From Shewanella livingstonensis (GTDB lineage Bacteria; Pseudomonadota; Gammaproteobacteria; Enterobacterales; Shewanellaceae), in contig NZ_CP034015.1 in NCBI RefSeq assembly GCF_003855395.1, positions 1,312,001 through 1,376,000 on the forward strand: a DNA stretch of 64,000 nucleotides, written 5' to 3'. This document shows, piece after piece, positions 1 to 9,188 of this stretch (the stretch's first letter is position 1; each line of letters starts with the position of its first letter). The notes under the pieces were generated by a model that saw only the letters and a list, made by a program, of their open reading frames with translations, did not search any database and had not been told where the DNA came from. The translations under genes and the position numbers were made by a program.

Positions 1-121
1 ATAACGTAATCGATTCTAGATCTTAAATATTGTTAATTTAGGTTGCGCGCAATTAGTTATCGTGATTATCATATAGCCAAGACACAGTATATTTAAATCA
101 AGTTTTGAGTTGTTTTGTGCG

Positions 122-568
122 TTAGAACTCAATATGTGTAGGTAGTTTTAGCCTAAATTGATTGAGTCGTTGCTTGAGATCGATAAGTTCAGTTATGTCG
201 ATACCACATTGTTCAATAATACATTCGTGGATTTGTTGAGCTCGAGGTTGAAGCAAATGGCCTTTTTCGGTTAGTTGCATGCATAACACTCGCTCGTCTT
301 TAGGTTCACGAATACGCATCAGTAGGCCATCGGTTTCAAGACGTTTGATGACGGGTGTTAATGCTCCCGATTGTTGTCCGAGTTTGCTGGCTAAGGTTTT
401 TAAACTTAAGCCATCTTGCTCCCAAAGCACTAGCATGACTAAGTACTGAGTGTAGGTAAGTCCAATAGAATCGAGTAAAGGTTTATAGAGCTGTACGATT
501 GCCAATGATGTTGAATAGACAGCAAAACATAACTGATTCTCAAGTAACATGGGTTTGTTTATATTCAT
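122..568 (-). CDS. MarR-family regulator, OhrR-like peroxide sensor
   Basis: A 148-residue winged-helix protein of the MarR family. The N-terminal motif LCFAVYSTS, followed by a YKPLL helix and LTYTQYLVMLVLWE, is typical of the OhrR branch. In that branch the N-terminal cysteine (here Cys14) is oxidised by organic hydroperoxides and the repressor then leaves DNA. The DNA-binding wing is around residues 60-100 (GALTPVIKRLETDGLL, then DERVLCMQLTEKG). It diverges from a curA-like oxidoreductase, so it probably controls that promoter and itself. No ohr peroxidase gene, the usual OhrR partner, is adjacent. Family assignment is firm; the inducer and target are inferred. Confidence 0.88.
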   Translation of the reverse strand: MNINKPMLLENQLCFAVYSTSLAIVQLYKPLLDSIGLTYTQYLVMLVLWEQDGLSLKTLASKLGQQSGALTPVIKRLETDGLLMRIREPKDERVLCMQLTEKGHLLQPRAQQIHECIIEQCGIDITELIDLKQRLNQFRLKLPTHIEF

Positions 569-692
569 ATCAATCGCTTAGCTCGCAAAATAGTTGATCA
601 TGTTTACGCTGATCAATTTAGGTAAAAGGAACGTATTAGTCGGCCTTGGTTGTGTATGGTATCAGTGTTTAGATGATATCTGTATTGCAGTG

Positions 693-718
693 TTAACAGC
701 TTTTAACAATTTTTAACA
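693..718. promoter_or_regulatory. Three phased TTAACA repeats, possible operator
   Basis: TTAACA occurs at 693, 703 and 713, exactly ten bases apart, in the divergent interval between the OhrR-like regulator and curA. Ten-base phasing puts the three copies on one face of the helix. It could be a regulator site, but it does not match a consensus I can name. Confidence 0.3.
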
Positions 719-792
719 TTTACTAATAACTTAGGTCATATTGTCTTCTCGTGCACCATCTTATGGTGCCTATCTCATTTAAAGGATACAAG

Positions 793-1821
793 ATGAACAC
801 TCAAAACCGTCGTATAGTATTGGCCAGCCGTCCTCAAGGAGAGCCAGTTGCTAACAATTTTCGCTTAGAAACCGTCAACAAACCTGTACCTGCAGAAGGT
901 GAGGTGTTATTGCGCGCGGTATATTTATCACTTGATCCCTACATGCGTGGCCGCATGAATGATGCTAAGTCTTATGCAGATCCCGTAGCCATTGATGATG
1001 TTATGGTCGGCGCGTCTGTTGCGCAAGTTGAAGTATCAAATCATCCGGATTACAAAGTAGGTGAGTGGATATTAGCGTTTGGTGGCTGGCAAGATTACGT
1101 GGTATCTAATGGTGAAGGGCTGATGAAGCTGGGCGACAATCCCAGTAATCCGTCTTTTGCGCTAGGTATTATGGGTATGCCAGGCTTTACTGCATACATG
1201 GGATTATTAGATATTGGCGCCCCAAAAGCAGGTGAAACCATTGTTGTTGCTGCGGCAACCGGCCCTGTTGGTGCTACCGTTGGCCAAATTGCTAAGCTTA
1301 AAGGATGCCGAGTTGTGGGTATTGCTGGCGGTGCAGAAAAATGTCGTCATGCTAAAGAAGTGCTCGGTTTTGATGAATGTATTGACCATAAAGCGGCTGA
1401 TTTTGAACAACAGTTAGCGGCAGTGTGTGATAACGGAATCGATGTGTATTTTGAAAATGTTGGCGGTAAAGTGTTTGATGCGGTTCTACCGTTATTAAAT
1501 ACCGGTGCTCGAGTGCCAGTGTGTGGATTAATCTCACAATATAACGCGACATCGTTACCCGATGGCCCGGATCGTTTGTCATTACTGATGGGCACTTTGC
1601 TGGTTAAGCGCATTAAGATGCAAGGTTTTATTATTTTTGACGATTATGGCGACCGCTATCCAGAATTTGCCCAAGATATGGGCCAATGGCTGGCACAGGG
1701 CAAAATTCAATACCGTGAACAAATTGTCGATGGTCTTGAAAACATGACCGCAGCCTTTATTGGCCTGCTAAAAGGCGAAAACTTCGGCAAGGTTGTCATT
1801 AAAGTAAACAATCCTCTGTAA
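793..1821 (+). CDS. curA: NADPH-dependent oxidoreductase, CurA type (MDR superfamily)
   Basis: A zinc-independent medium-chain reductase that reduces activated carbon-carbon double bonds of enones and quinone-like electrophiles with NADPH; E. coli CurA reduces curcumin. The product is 342 residues against about 345 for CurA. Similarity to CurA is very strong throughout: RRIVLASRP at the start, LSLDPYMRGRM near residue 50, GMPGFTAYMGLLDIG near 125, the Rossmann motif AAATGPVGATVGQIAKLKG near 150, and FGKVVI at the end. The ATG at 793 follows AAAGGA, which favours it over an in-frame ATG at 751. It is first of three co-oriented stress genes. Confidence 0.93.
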   Translation: MNTQNRRIVLASRPQGEPVANNFRLETVNKPVPAEGEVLLRAVYLSLDPYMRGRMNDAKSYADPVAIDDVMVGASVAQVEVSNHPDYKVGEWILAFGGWQDYVVSNGEGLMKLGDNPSNPSFALGIMGMPGFTAYMGLLDIGAPKAGETIVVAAATGPVGATVGQIAKLKGCRVVGIAGGAEKCRHAKEVLGFDECIDHKAADFEQQLAAVCDNGIDVYFENVGGKVFDAVLPLLNTGARVPVCGLISQYNATSLPDGPDRLSLLMGTLLVKRIKMQGFIIFDDYGDRYPEFAQDMGQWLAQGKIQYREQIVDGLENMTAAFIGLLKGENFGKVVIKVNNPL

Positions 1822-1865
1822 TCTAAGTGATTACGAGTAAACAGACACTATTTTAAGGAATCACA

Positions 1866-2543
1866 ATGAAAGTATTAATGGTATTAACCTCGCATGATCA
1901 ATTAGGCGACACAGGCAAAAAAACCGGTTTTTGGTTAGAAGAATTAGCCGCACCGTATTATGCATTTATCGATAAAGGTGCTGAGGTAGTGCTGACATCT
2001 CCTAAAGGTGGTTTACCACCATTAGATCCTGTAAGTGATGAAGCGGATTTTCAAACTGACTCAACTCGTCGCTTCACCGCTGACGAAAAAGCTCAGGCAC
2101 TGTTAGCCAATACCCATAAGTTAGCATCAATTGATGTAGCAGATTATGACGCGGTGTTTTATCCAGGTGGCCATGGCCCATTATGGGATTTAGCCAACGA
2201 CAAAGACTCTATTGCATTAATTGAGCAGTGCTATAAAACAGATAAACTTTTAGGGTTGGTATGTCACGCACCTGCAGCGCTTAAGTACCCTAAAAAGCCA
2301 GACGGAACTCCATTAGTAGCCGGCAAAAATGTCACTGGTTTTACCAATGGCGAAGAAGAAGCCGTACAGCTAACCAATGTTGTGCCGTTTTTAGTTGAAG
2401 ATATGCTACAGCAAAATGGTGCAACTTATTCTAAGGGTGACGATTGGCATCCATATGCGGTAGCTGATGGTAAATTAATTACTGGTCAAAACCCTGCATC
2501 TTCTGAGTTAGTGGCAGAGAAAATGTTAGCTTTGTTAAGCTAA
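1866..2543 (+). CDS. DJ-1/PfpI family protein (type 1 glutamine amidotransferase domain)
   Basis: A 225-residue alpha/beta protein of the DJ-1/PfpI superfamily, Hsp31-like subgroup. Members act as glyoxalases, deglycases or redox chaperones. The N-terminus KVLMVLTSHDQLGDTGKKTG and the early acidic motif WLEELAAPY are typical. The nucleophile elbow GLVCHAPAAL near residue 133 supplies Cys followed by His, and FYPGGHGPLWDL precedes it. An AAGGA ribosome-binding site lies just before the ATG. It sits 44 bases after curA and was probably co-transcribed with it. The exact reaction cannot be read from sequence. Confidence 0.9.
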   Translation: MKVLMVLTSHDQLGDTGKKTGFWLEELAAPYYAFIDKGAEVVLTSPKGGLPPLDPVSDEADFQTDSTRRFTADEKAQALLANTHKLASIDVADYDAVFYPGGHGPLWDLANDKDSIALIEQCYKTDKLLGLVCHAPAALKYPKKPDGTPLVAGKNVTGFTNGEEEAVQLTNVVPFLVEDMLQQNGATYSKGDDWHPYAVADGKLITGQNPASSELVAEKMLALLS

Positions 2544-2604
2544 CTTACTAATGACTTATTTTGTTAATCTACATTCAAAATAAGACAGTAGATAAATGGA
2601 TAAT

Positions 2605-2636
2605 AATAAGCCCAATGAGTAGTCATTGGGCTTATT
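2605..2636 (+). terminator. Hairpin after the DJ-1 gene, probable terminator
   Basis: A perfect 14-bp stem (AATAAGCCCAATGA with its complement) and a 4-base loop, followed by a T-containing but interrupted tail. It separates the DJ-1 gene from the glutathione transferase gene. Confidence 0.65.
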
Positions 2637-2669
2637 TCATCACTCAATAACGCTTGATAGGATGGCATA

Positions 2670-3290
2670 ATGATTAAACTACATCATTTAAATAAATCAC
2701 GTTCAAAACGCATTATTTGGTTATTAGAAGAACTGGGCGTGGACTATGAATTAGTTGCTTATCACCGTGATGCAATTACATTTTTAGCGCCAGAGTCGTT
2801 AAAAGCAGTTCATCCATTAGGTAAATCACCAGTATTAGAAACCAGTGACTTTACCATTGCTGAGTCGGGTGCTATTACCGAGTATTTAATTCAAACTTAT
2901 GCCGCTGATAAGCTTATGCCAGCAAAAGGCACTGCAGATTACATTGATTACTTACAATGGATGCATTTTGCTGAAAGCTCTGCTGCACTGCCATTATTAT
3001 TAAAGATTTTTGTTAAAATGGATGGTGCTGAAACTCGTTTTATTGGTGGGTATGCAGATGCTGAAACGGCAAAAGTTATCAACTATTTTAATGACCGTTT
3101 AGAGGGTAAATCATATTTAGTCGGTAATAGTCTTAGTGGCGCCGATATTATGATGTCGTTTATTGCAGAGCTTGTTGGCCAAAATGGTGAGTTTGATAAA
3201 TATCCTAATATTGCGAAGTATTATCAACAGCTAATGAGCCATGCTTCATTTAAAAAAGCGATGCAAATCGAAGCTGATAACGATCGTTAA
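2670..3290 (+). CDS. Glutathione S-transferase family protein
   Basis: A 206-residue cytosolic GST. The N-terminal thioredoxin fold (residues 1-80) carries SRSKRIIWLLEELG, HPLGKSPVLE and the glutathione-binding ESGAITEYL. The helical C-terminal domain carries the folding motif LSGADIMMSF near residue 155. Members conjugate glutathione to electrophiles or reduce peroxides. It lies behind a hairpin, so it may have its own promoter, but it fits the neighbouring electrophile-stress genes. The substrate is unknown. Confidence 0.92.
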   Translation: MIKLHHLNKSRSKRIIWLLEELGVDYELVAYHRDAITFLAPESLKAVHPLGKSPVLETSDFTIAESGAITEYLIQTYAADKLMPAKGTADYIDYLQWMHFAESSAALPLLLKIFVKMDGAETRFIGGYADAETAKVINYFNDRLEGKSYLVGNSLSGADIMMSFIAELVGQNGEFDKYPNIAKYYQQLMSHASFKKAMQIEADNDR

Positions 3291-3311
3291 TCATTACCTT
3301 GCACCATCTTT

Positions 3312-3337
3312 AAAGACGAACTCAGTTCGTCTTTTTT
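3312..3337 (+). terminator. Rho-independent terminator of the GST gene
   Basis: A perfect 10-bp stem (AAAGACGAAC and its complement) with a 3-base loop, running into a T tract, 22 bases after the GST stop codon. Confidence 0.9.
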
Positions 3338-3514
3338 ATTGGCGTAGAGGTTGATTATGCATTATGTTCGCGTTGCGTCATTAATAATGCTTTTGCCGTA
3401 TACAGGCTAATATTTCACACTTTAAAGGTTGGGTTGTTGTGGTGAAAGTTTGTTCGTTATCATACTAAGGTGCTATTATACCGACAGTATTATTGTGTGT
3501 TAAAAGGTTACATT

Positions 3515-4114
3515 ATGGCTACTTTATCAGATGAGGAACTTGCTTACTTTAGCGATGTTTTTTCGCCGCAAGATGATAGTACCGACAACGCTCTATCGAG
3601 ACATTCATTAAGTGTCGCAACTGAAGTACCACAAGTGCTTGCTCATATTCTCGGCAATGCCAAATTAACTTTGCTAGCTGAAATTAGCTATTATCGTTTG
3701 TGGTTTCCGTTAACCTTAAAAATAGATGATCTAGGGCAATTTTCACCAGAGTTAGGCATTCCTGAAGTAATAGATATGCGCGGAGGAGAACGTAGCTGGC
3801 GGCTTGATGATGTCAAAAATATTAAGGTGATGGATAATGACACGGCTAAATACGTTGAAGTGTTATCTTTGTCTAGCTCGGGCATGACCATTAAATTGCC
3901 GCAAGAACTTAGCGCTAAAACGCCACGTTTAACCCAGCTTATTTTACCTAATGGTGTCCACCTTGATATGGTATTTGAGCCGGTAAGGACTGAAAATGGG
4001 GTGATGGCGGCAAAAATTAGTGCCGAAGGTGAGTCTCGTGAGATATTGCGCCAATTTTTATTTAGCGAGCATAAAGCTAAATATTCACACCTTTATCAAA
4101 ATATTAATCGCTAA
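3515..4114 (+). CDS. PilZ-like domain protein
   Basis: A 199-residue cytoplasmic protein. The ATG at 3515 (MATLSDEELAYF) is preferred to an in-frame start at 3470 that adds an unlikely leader. The middle resembles a PilZ domain: an RGGER motif near residues 88-92 fits RxxxR. The second motif, normally D/N-x-S-x-x-G, appears as SLSSSG near 117-122 with serine at the first position. PilZ domains bind cyclic di-GMP; whether this one does is uncertain because of that substitution. The 3' end overlaps the convergent TIGR03899 gene by 11 bases. Confidence 0.6.
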   Translation: MATLSDEELAYFSDVFSPQDDSTDNALSRHSLSVATEVPQVLAHILGNAKLTLLAEISYYRLWFPLTLKIDDLGQFSPELGIPEVIDMRGGERSWRLDDVKNIKVMDNDTAKYVEVLSLSSSGMTIKLPQELSAKTPRLTQLILPNGVHLDMVFEPVRTENGVMAAKISAEGESREILRQFLFSEHKAKYSHLYQNINR

Positions 4115-4937
4115 CTATAAAATCTTTGCTTAACATGACTTTAACTGCATCGATAAAGTCATTATCATTTTTAGCCTGAATTAACTGGCATAACTCATCA
4201 CCGACAGTGGTAAAACGATAATAAGTAAATAATAAGTGCTGATGTTTAGGTTTTAGCGATAAAGTAGCATTACACATGGTTAACTGAATATGTTCACTAC
4301 TGCTTAATAATCCAGTTTCAAATTCGCTTTTATGTAGAATCCCCGCATCGACTAAACTTAAAATACTCGAATAAGGCAAGCCGAATTGGGACAGGCCAAA
4401 GTTGGTTTGAGTATGCTTACGAAAATATTGTTTCATCCCGCCGTTAATACGATAACTGCTAAGTAATTTGAATCTGGGCTCGGTATTGATTTTAACCGAC
4501 ATGCCTAAGGCTTTTTCAAATATCAGTGCTTCTCGAAATGTCAGTTGCAGTAATACCGCTAAGGTCCGTAGGCTAAAGTTACCTGGATTAACGATTTCAC
4601 TGGCTAAAATTCTGGCCCACAAATCTTGCATCTTACGATTATGAATTTGTTCTGCCATTTGGAAAAATTGGTAGCGCCAATCAGGATCTAGCTCCACTCC
4701 TGTGACATCTGAAGGCGTGTAATTAATGGCTAATGCAAAAATGCTTTCAAGGTTGGTCTGATGTTGGCTGAGTTGCTTGCGTTGACGGTATTCTGCACGC
4801 TCGGCAACAGATGCAGTAGAAGGCCGATAATCCTCTTCGCTGGCTAAACCGATAATACGCCCAAGTAATAAGGTTTTTTTGCGCGCGGACACTTGAGCAT
4901 TGTCATCTTGCATCTCAGTTACATCAATATCAGCCAT
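4104..4937 (-). CDS. TIGR03899 family protein of unknown function
   Basis: A soluble 277-residue protein recognised as the TIGR03899 family. Diagnostic stretches are RKKTLLLGRIIGLA near the N-terminus and EQIHNRKMQDLWARILASE followed by NPGNFSLRTL in the middle. It has no signal peptide or membrane segment. GAGG lies seven bases before the ATG at 4937, which is preferred to the GTG one codon earlier. The function of the family is not known to me. It may be co-transcribed with the MFS gene 66 bases upstream. Confidence 0.75.
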   Translation of the reverse strand: MADIDVTEMQDDNAQVSARKKTLLLGRIIGLASEEDYRPSTASVAERAEYRQRKQLSQHQTNLESIFALAINYTPSDVTGVELDPDWRYQFFQMAEQIHNRKMQDLWARILASEIVNPGNFSLRTLAVLLQLTFREALIFEKALGMSVKINTEPRFKLLSSYRINGGMKQYFRKHTQTNFGLSQFGLPYSSILSLVDAGILHKSEFETGLLSSSEHIQLTMCNATLSLKPKHQHLLFTYYRFTTVGDELCQLIQAKNDNDFIDAVKVMLSKDFIVSD

Positions 4938-5003
4938 CACTTATCCTCGGTGTGCATTACGCTTGCGCCATATTTGTATGGTATGACATCTGTGCTAAAT
5001 CGT

Positions 5004-6227
5004 TTAGCGTTTTGTCATTAATGGTGACCATAAGGCTTCTTTACCAGGCGCTGGATGACGCGGCACATTGAACGCTAGTGCCAGTGAGCATAGTGCAAAT
5101 CCAGTACCGATGAAGAATACTGCTTTAGGCGAACTGAGCCATAACATGCCTAATAAAACAGGGATAATGACCGCGGCAATATGGTTAATGGTAAAGCTGA
5201 CCGACATAGTTGAAGCAATATCTTGTTTATCAGCAATTTTTTGAAAATAGGTTTTCATCGCAATCGCCATAGCAAAAAGCAGGTGATCAATCACATACAA
5301 TCCAGCCGCAATATTGGCGTCGCTGACATAGGCGTAACTGCTAAAAATAATCACTAAGCCAACGTACTCAATAATTAACGCGTTACGTTCACCCATTTTA
5401 CCAATAAAGCGACCTATGGTTGGGGCAAAGAGTAAGTTAACGACATAGTTAATTAAGAATAAAGCGGTGATTTCGGACACCGAGTAACCAAATTTTTCGA
5501 CCATCATAAATCCGGCAAATACCATAAAAATTTGCCTGCGCGCCCCAGAGAAAAAGGTTAGCAAGTAATAAAGCCAGTAGCGTTTTCTCAGTATTAAGTG
5601 TTTGTGCTGAATGGAACCTATGGCAAAACGAGGAAAATACACTGCCATAATGAACACCATGACTAATCCACATCCGCCAATAATGCTATACATCCAGATG
5701 TAGTCCAGGCTCAACCAACTCATTATTAGCCAAATTGAACCATAGCCAACAAGTGCTGCAGCAGAGCGCCACGCTAACGCTTTGCCCATAAAGCCAGGTG
5801 CATCGGCTTTATCTACCCACTGTAACGTAAGCGATTGATTTATTGTTTCAAAATAATGAAACCCAATCGACATCAGTACGGTGGTTAAATACAACCCGAT
5901 GACATCAGGAAACCAGCCGGTAATCCCTACTCCAATGCACAATAGTGCCAAGGATGTTAAGGCAAAGGTTTGCTCTTTGATCAGTAGCAATACAAACACC
6001 GCGGTAAAAGCTAAAAATCCAGGCACCTCTCTTAAACTCTGCAGCATTCCAATTTCAGCGCCTGTGAATGCGGCGCGTTCAATAACAAAGTTATTTAACA
6101 AAGCCTGCCAAACTGCAAACACCATGGACATTACAAAAGTCATCCATAGCAGCAGATGTAGTGGGTTAGTGCGTTCAATAAAGGCGGATTTACCATTGAA
6201 TAAGGCCGTATCACTGCTGTTTGGCAT
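5004..6227 (-). CDS. Major facilitator superfamily transporter
   Basis: A 407-residue inner-membrane protein with about twelve hydrophobic segments in two halves, as in MFS carriers. A short hydrophilic N-terminus precedes TM1 (LLLWMTFVMSMVFAVWQALL). The central cytoplasmic loop holds RKRYWLYYLLTFFSGARRQIF, a stretch of basic residues before TM7. No signature fixes the substrate. It diverges from the Fur-box-controlled outer-membrane/imelysin cluster, so an iron-related or siderophore substrate is possible but unproven. Confidence 0.82.
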   Translation of the reverse strand: MPNSSDTALFNGKSAFIERTNPLHLLLWMTFVMSMVFAVWQALLNNFVIERAAFTGAEIGMLQSLREVPGFLAFTAVFVLLLIKEQTFALTSLALLCIGVGITGWFPDVIGLYLTTVLMSIGFHYFETINQSLTLQWVDKADAPGFMGKALAWRSAAALVGYGSIWLIMSWLSLDYIWMYSIIGGCGLVMVFIMAVYFPRFAIGSIQHKHLILRKRYWLYYLLTFFSGARRQIFMVFAGFMMVEKFGYSVSEITALFLINYVVNLLFAPTIGRFIGKMGERNALIIEYVGLVIIFSSYAYVSDANIAAGLYVIDHLLFAMAIAMKTYFQKIADKQDIASTMSVSFTINHIAAVIIPVLLGMLWLSSPKAVFFIGTGFALCSLALAFNVPRHPAPGKEALWSPLMTKR

Positions 6228-6343
6228 TGAAAATACTCGGTTTATAGGAAGTGTTTAGGTTGTTGTTTTCCATAGTGACATAAAACGGTTTGTTAAGTGA
6301 AATGTAATTTAGTGTAAATTAAATTGCTAATCTTAATGTAAAT

Positions 6344-6362
6344 TATAATGCGAATCGTTATC
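6344..6362 (+). promoter_or_regulatory. Predicted Fur box overlapping a -10 element
   Basis: The 19 bases match the Fur consensus GATAATGATAATCATTATC at 15 of 19 positions. A TATAAT hexamer (6344-6349) lies inside the site, so bound Fur would block RNA polymerase. It sits about 60 bases before the outer-membrane barrel gene and in the divergent interval shared with the MFS gene. I infer iron repression of the downstream cluster. Confidence 0.75.
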
Positions 6363-6423
6363 AATTATTGTATGGTTGTTGCGTTTTTAGAGGGAGCATT
6401 AACGTGACGTGTCGGAGAAACAG

Positions 6424-7827
6424 ATGAATAGAAAGTTAACCTTGTTGGCAGTATCTGTGGCAAGTGTATTGGGTTTGAGCGTAATACCTAATGCTCAAGC
6501 TGCAACGAATACTGAAACATTAGCCAAAGCCCTTGCCAAGCAAGAAGCTGAAATTACGATATTAAAACAGCAGCTTGCCACATTGGCCGCCGAGCAAAAA
6601 CAACAACAGCAGCAAAACAAACAAGTGGCGACTCAAGTTGACACTGTGGTGCAACAAACCACTAAAGCGCAAGACCGTTTAAGCCGTTTTAGCTTTAACT
6701 CATATGGCAGCGCTGTTTACACCAGTGATGAATATTTCGATAACGTACAAGATACATCCGCAGAGCGACGTAGTCGTACTGATTTAGAGCGGATTGTGAC
6801 CGAGTTTGGTTATCAGTTCACTGATGATTGGAGTATGGAAGTTGAAATTGAATATGAGCACGGTGGCACTGGCACCTCACTAGAATATGACGGCTTTGAT
6901 GAATTTGGTGAGTTTGAATCCGAAGTTGAAGCAGGTGGCGAAGTGGTGGTTGAAAAAGCGGAAATTCGTTATCGTCCATCAAAATCCTTTGGGGTGAAAT
7001 TCGGTAACATTCACTTACCTATTGGCTTATCGAGCATGTTACATAAACCTAATCAATATCTTACCGTGCAACGTCACAAGAGTGAAGCTGCGATGATGCC
7101 GACCGTTTGGAACGAAAACGGTATTGGTGTTTACGGGGAAATTGCCGATTTTCATTATCAGGCACAAGTTGTCAGTGGGTTAAACTCTGAGTATTTCCGC
7201 ACTTATGATTGGGTGGCATCAGGCCATCAAAAACGCTTTGAAGAAGTGAATGCTGATGACCTAGCGTTTGCTGGTCGTATTGATTATGGCAATTTCAAAA
7301 CCGGTAGTGCAGTCGGCGTGGCTTACTACTACGGTAATACCAGTGGTAATCGCCATAAGAGTAACAAACTCGATGTTGATGGTGCTCTTAGCATTGTGTC
7401 TGTTGCAGGAGCCTTTGTTGAAGGTCCATGGATTCTTCGTGGTCAATATTTATATGGCTCGTTAGACAATGCAGACGCTATTACCCAGGCTAATAAAACC
7501 ACCCCAGGTTTACGTCCAGGTAATTTTGCTCAACTGGGCTCAGAGTCGCAGTCGTTCTTTGTTGAGGCGGGCGTCAAACTTGATCAATGGTTTGATATTC
7601 CGATGACCGTGTTTGCCAATATCGATTATTCCAATCCACTTATGGCCGTTGAAACGGGCACCGCAACCAAGCGTTATGAAAATACTTGGAGCAGTGTAGG
7701 TATTAACTATTTCCCGATACCTGAGATTGTGATTAAGGCCGAAGGTGGTCTTCATCAAGTGGCTGTTGCCAGCATTCCTGACACCAATTTCTTTGCTTTA
7801 GGTGTGGGATATCAGTTCTCGCTATAA
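6424..7827 (+). CDS. Outer-membrane porin-like beta-barrel protein with N-terminal coiled coil
   Basis: A 467-residue exported protein. The signal peptide is MNRKLTLLAVSVASVLGLS, cleaved after NAQA. A glutamine-rich coiled coil (about residues 30-75) follows, as in trimeric porins whose N-terminus stands in the periplasm. The rest alternates polar and aromatic residues and ends in VGYQFSL, whose terminal hydrophobic residues suit BAM-dependent barrel insertion. GGAG lies seven bases before the ATG at 6424, which is preferred to the in-frame GTG at 6409. It is first in the Fur-box cluster ahead of the imelysin and di-haem lipoproteins. The solute is unknown; iron or an iron complex is inferred from context. 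Confidence 0.75.
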   Translation: MNRKLTLLAVSVASVLGLSVIPNAQAATNTETLAKALAKQEAEITILKQQLATLAAEQKQQQQQNKQVATQVDTVVQQTTKAQDRLSRFSFNSYGSAVYTSDEYFDNVQDTSAERRSRTDLERIVTEFGYQFTDDWSMEVEIEYEHGGTGTSLEYDGFDEFGEFESEVEAGGEVVVEKAEIRYRPSKSFGVKFGNIHLPIGLSSMLHKPNQYLTVQRHKSEAAMMPTVWNENGIGVYGEIADFHYQAQVVSGLNSEYFRTYDWVASGHQKRFEEVNADDLAFAGRIDYGNFKTGSAVGVAYYYGNTSGNRHKSNKLDVDGALSIVSVAGAFVEGPWILRGQYLYGSLDNADAITQANKTTPGLRPGNFAQLGSESQSFFVEAGVKLDQWFDIPMTVFANIDYSNPLMAVETGTATKRYENTWSSVGINYFPIPEIVIKAEGGLHQVAVASIPDTNFFALGVGYQFSL

Positions 7828-7882
7828 GCGAATTTAATTTTTTGACCTGTTTTTTGACTTATTTTTTACATGGAGTTTTATT

Positions 7883-9046
7883 ATGCGTTTTAACTACACT
7901 GCAATCTCACTAGCACTCGTGGCAACATTATCCGCGTGTGGCGGTTCAGGCTCGGATGACACTAGCACCCCGACAACCCCAACTACACCGACAACCGGTT
8001 TTAGTTTTGTCGCGACAGAAATGATCACTAACTTAACCGATGATGTTATTGTGGCTGGTTATGCTGATTTAGCAGCCAAAGGTGATGCCTTATTATTGGC
8101 AACCCAAACCTTACTGACTTCAACGGTACAAGCCGATTTAGTGGCAGCACAAAATGCGTGGAAGTCGGCTCGTCAACCTTGGGAACAAGGGGAGTCGCAT
8201 ATCTTTGGCCCAGTCGACTCATTGAGTATCGATCCGCATTTAGACAGCTGGCCGTTAAACACCACAGACTTACAAACCCAGTTAGCCAACAGTAATGGTT
8301 TTGATGCCGACACCATTAAAGGTTGGAATGATGATGTTCAAGGTTTTCATACCATGGAATATCTGTTGTTTGGCGATGGTGTTAACAGCAACACAAAGTT
8401 GATTGCAGATCTTAGCACTAAAGAACGTGAGTATTTAATCGCCTTAGCGGAAGTGTTCCGCGATTACACCGCGCAATTAGATGATGCTTGGCAAGTGAGC
8501 CATAACCCACAAGATGCTAATGCCAAACCTTATGCCGAGTTGCTTAAAACTCCGGGCGATGCCACTAACACTATTTACTCTTCACAGTTGGCGGTTATTG
8601 AAGAATTGATCAACGGCATGATTGGTATTGTCGATGAAGTGGGGAACGGTAAAATTGCCGATCCATTCGGAGAGTCATTAACTACGGCAGACACCTCTAA
8701 GGTGGAGTCGCAATATTCGTGGAACTCACTAACCGACTTTTCAAATAACATCATTGGTGTCCGTAACGTTTATCAAGGTGAATTTACGGGTGGCGCTGAT
8801 AAGCAAGGCTTAATTGATTTTGTAACAGCAGCCGATGCGACTTTAGCTACGCGTGTCGCCAGCGAAATTGATGATGCCATTTTAAAAATTCAAGCCATTT
8901 CGGGTAGCACTAGCATGCCGTTCCGCCAAGCGATTCTCGATGCTGATGGCCGTGCTAGAACCCAGGTCGCCGTGGATGCATTAACAAAGTTACAAACGAC
9001 GCTGCAGTCAGATGTGCTGCCTTTATTATCTGATTGGAACTCATAA
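7883..9046 (+). CDS. Imelysin-family lipoprotein (peptidase M75 fold)
   Basis: A 387-residue lipoprotein: the signal peptide ends in LSACGGSG, giving a lipidated cysteine near residue 19, then a threonine/proline linker (TPTTPTTPTTG). The core is an imelysin domain with the signature GxHxxE as GFHTME near residue 153 and the early helix QNAWKSARQPWEQGE. Imelysins are now viewed as periplasmic iron-binding proteins of iron uptake systems related to EfeO/ICMP. It is 55 bases downstream of the barrel gene, with a GGAG ribosome-binding site, and is probably in the same Fur-controlled transcript. Confidence 0.9.
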   Translation: MRFNYTAISLALVATLSACGGSGSDDTSTPTTPTTPTTGFSFVATEMITNLTDDVIVAGYADLAAKGDALLLATQTLLTSTVQADLVAAQNAWKSARQPWEQGESHIFGPVDSLSIDPHLDSWPLNTTDLQTQLANSNGFDADTIKGWNDDVQGFHTMEYLLFGDGVNSNTKLIADLSTKEREYLIALAEVFRDYTAQLDDAWQVSHNPQDANAKPYAELLKTPGDATNTIYSSQLAVIEELINGMIGIVDEVGNGKIADPFGESLTTADTSKVESQYSWNSLTDFSNNIIGVRNVYQGEFTGGADKQGLIDFVTAADATLATRVASEIDDAILKIQAISGSTSMPFRQAILDADGRARTQVAVDALTKLQTTLQSDVLPLLSDWNS

Positions 9047-9060
9047 TTTAGCTGTTATCG

Positions 9061-9093
9061 TCTCAATAAGGCCATGGAACGACCTTATTGAGA
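9061..9093. repeat. Stable intergenic hairpin within the imelysin cluster
   Basis: A perfect 11-bp inverted repeat (TCTCAATAAGG and its complement) with an 11-base loop and no T tract after it. It lies between the imelysin and di-haem genes and may be a processing or RNA-stabilising hairpin that sets relative expression. Confidence 0.5.
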
Positions 9094-9188
9094 GGGTTAG
9101 TGTGACCCAAAAAATAGAGACTCAACTCATAACAAGGTCGCATTACTGCTACATAAACTCAATTTCAGTGTGAATGTGTGAGACAAAG

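Noticed and set aside
5881..6258. A 125-residue plus-strand frame opposite the MFS gene
   Set aside because: It is antisense to clear transmembrane coding sequence and has no family features.
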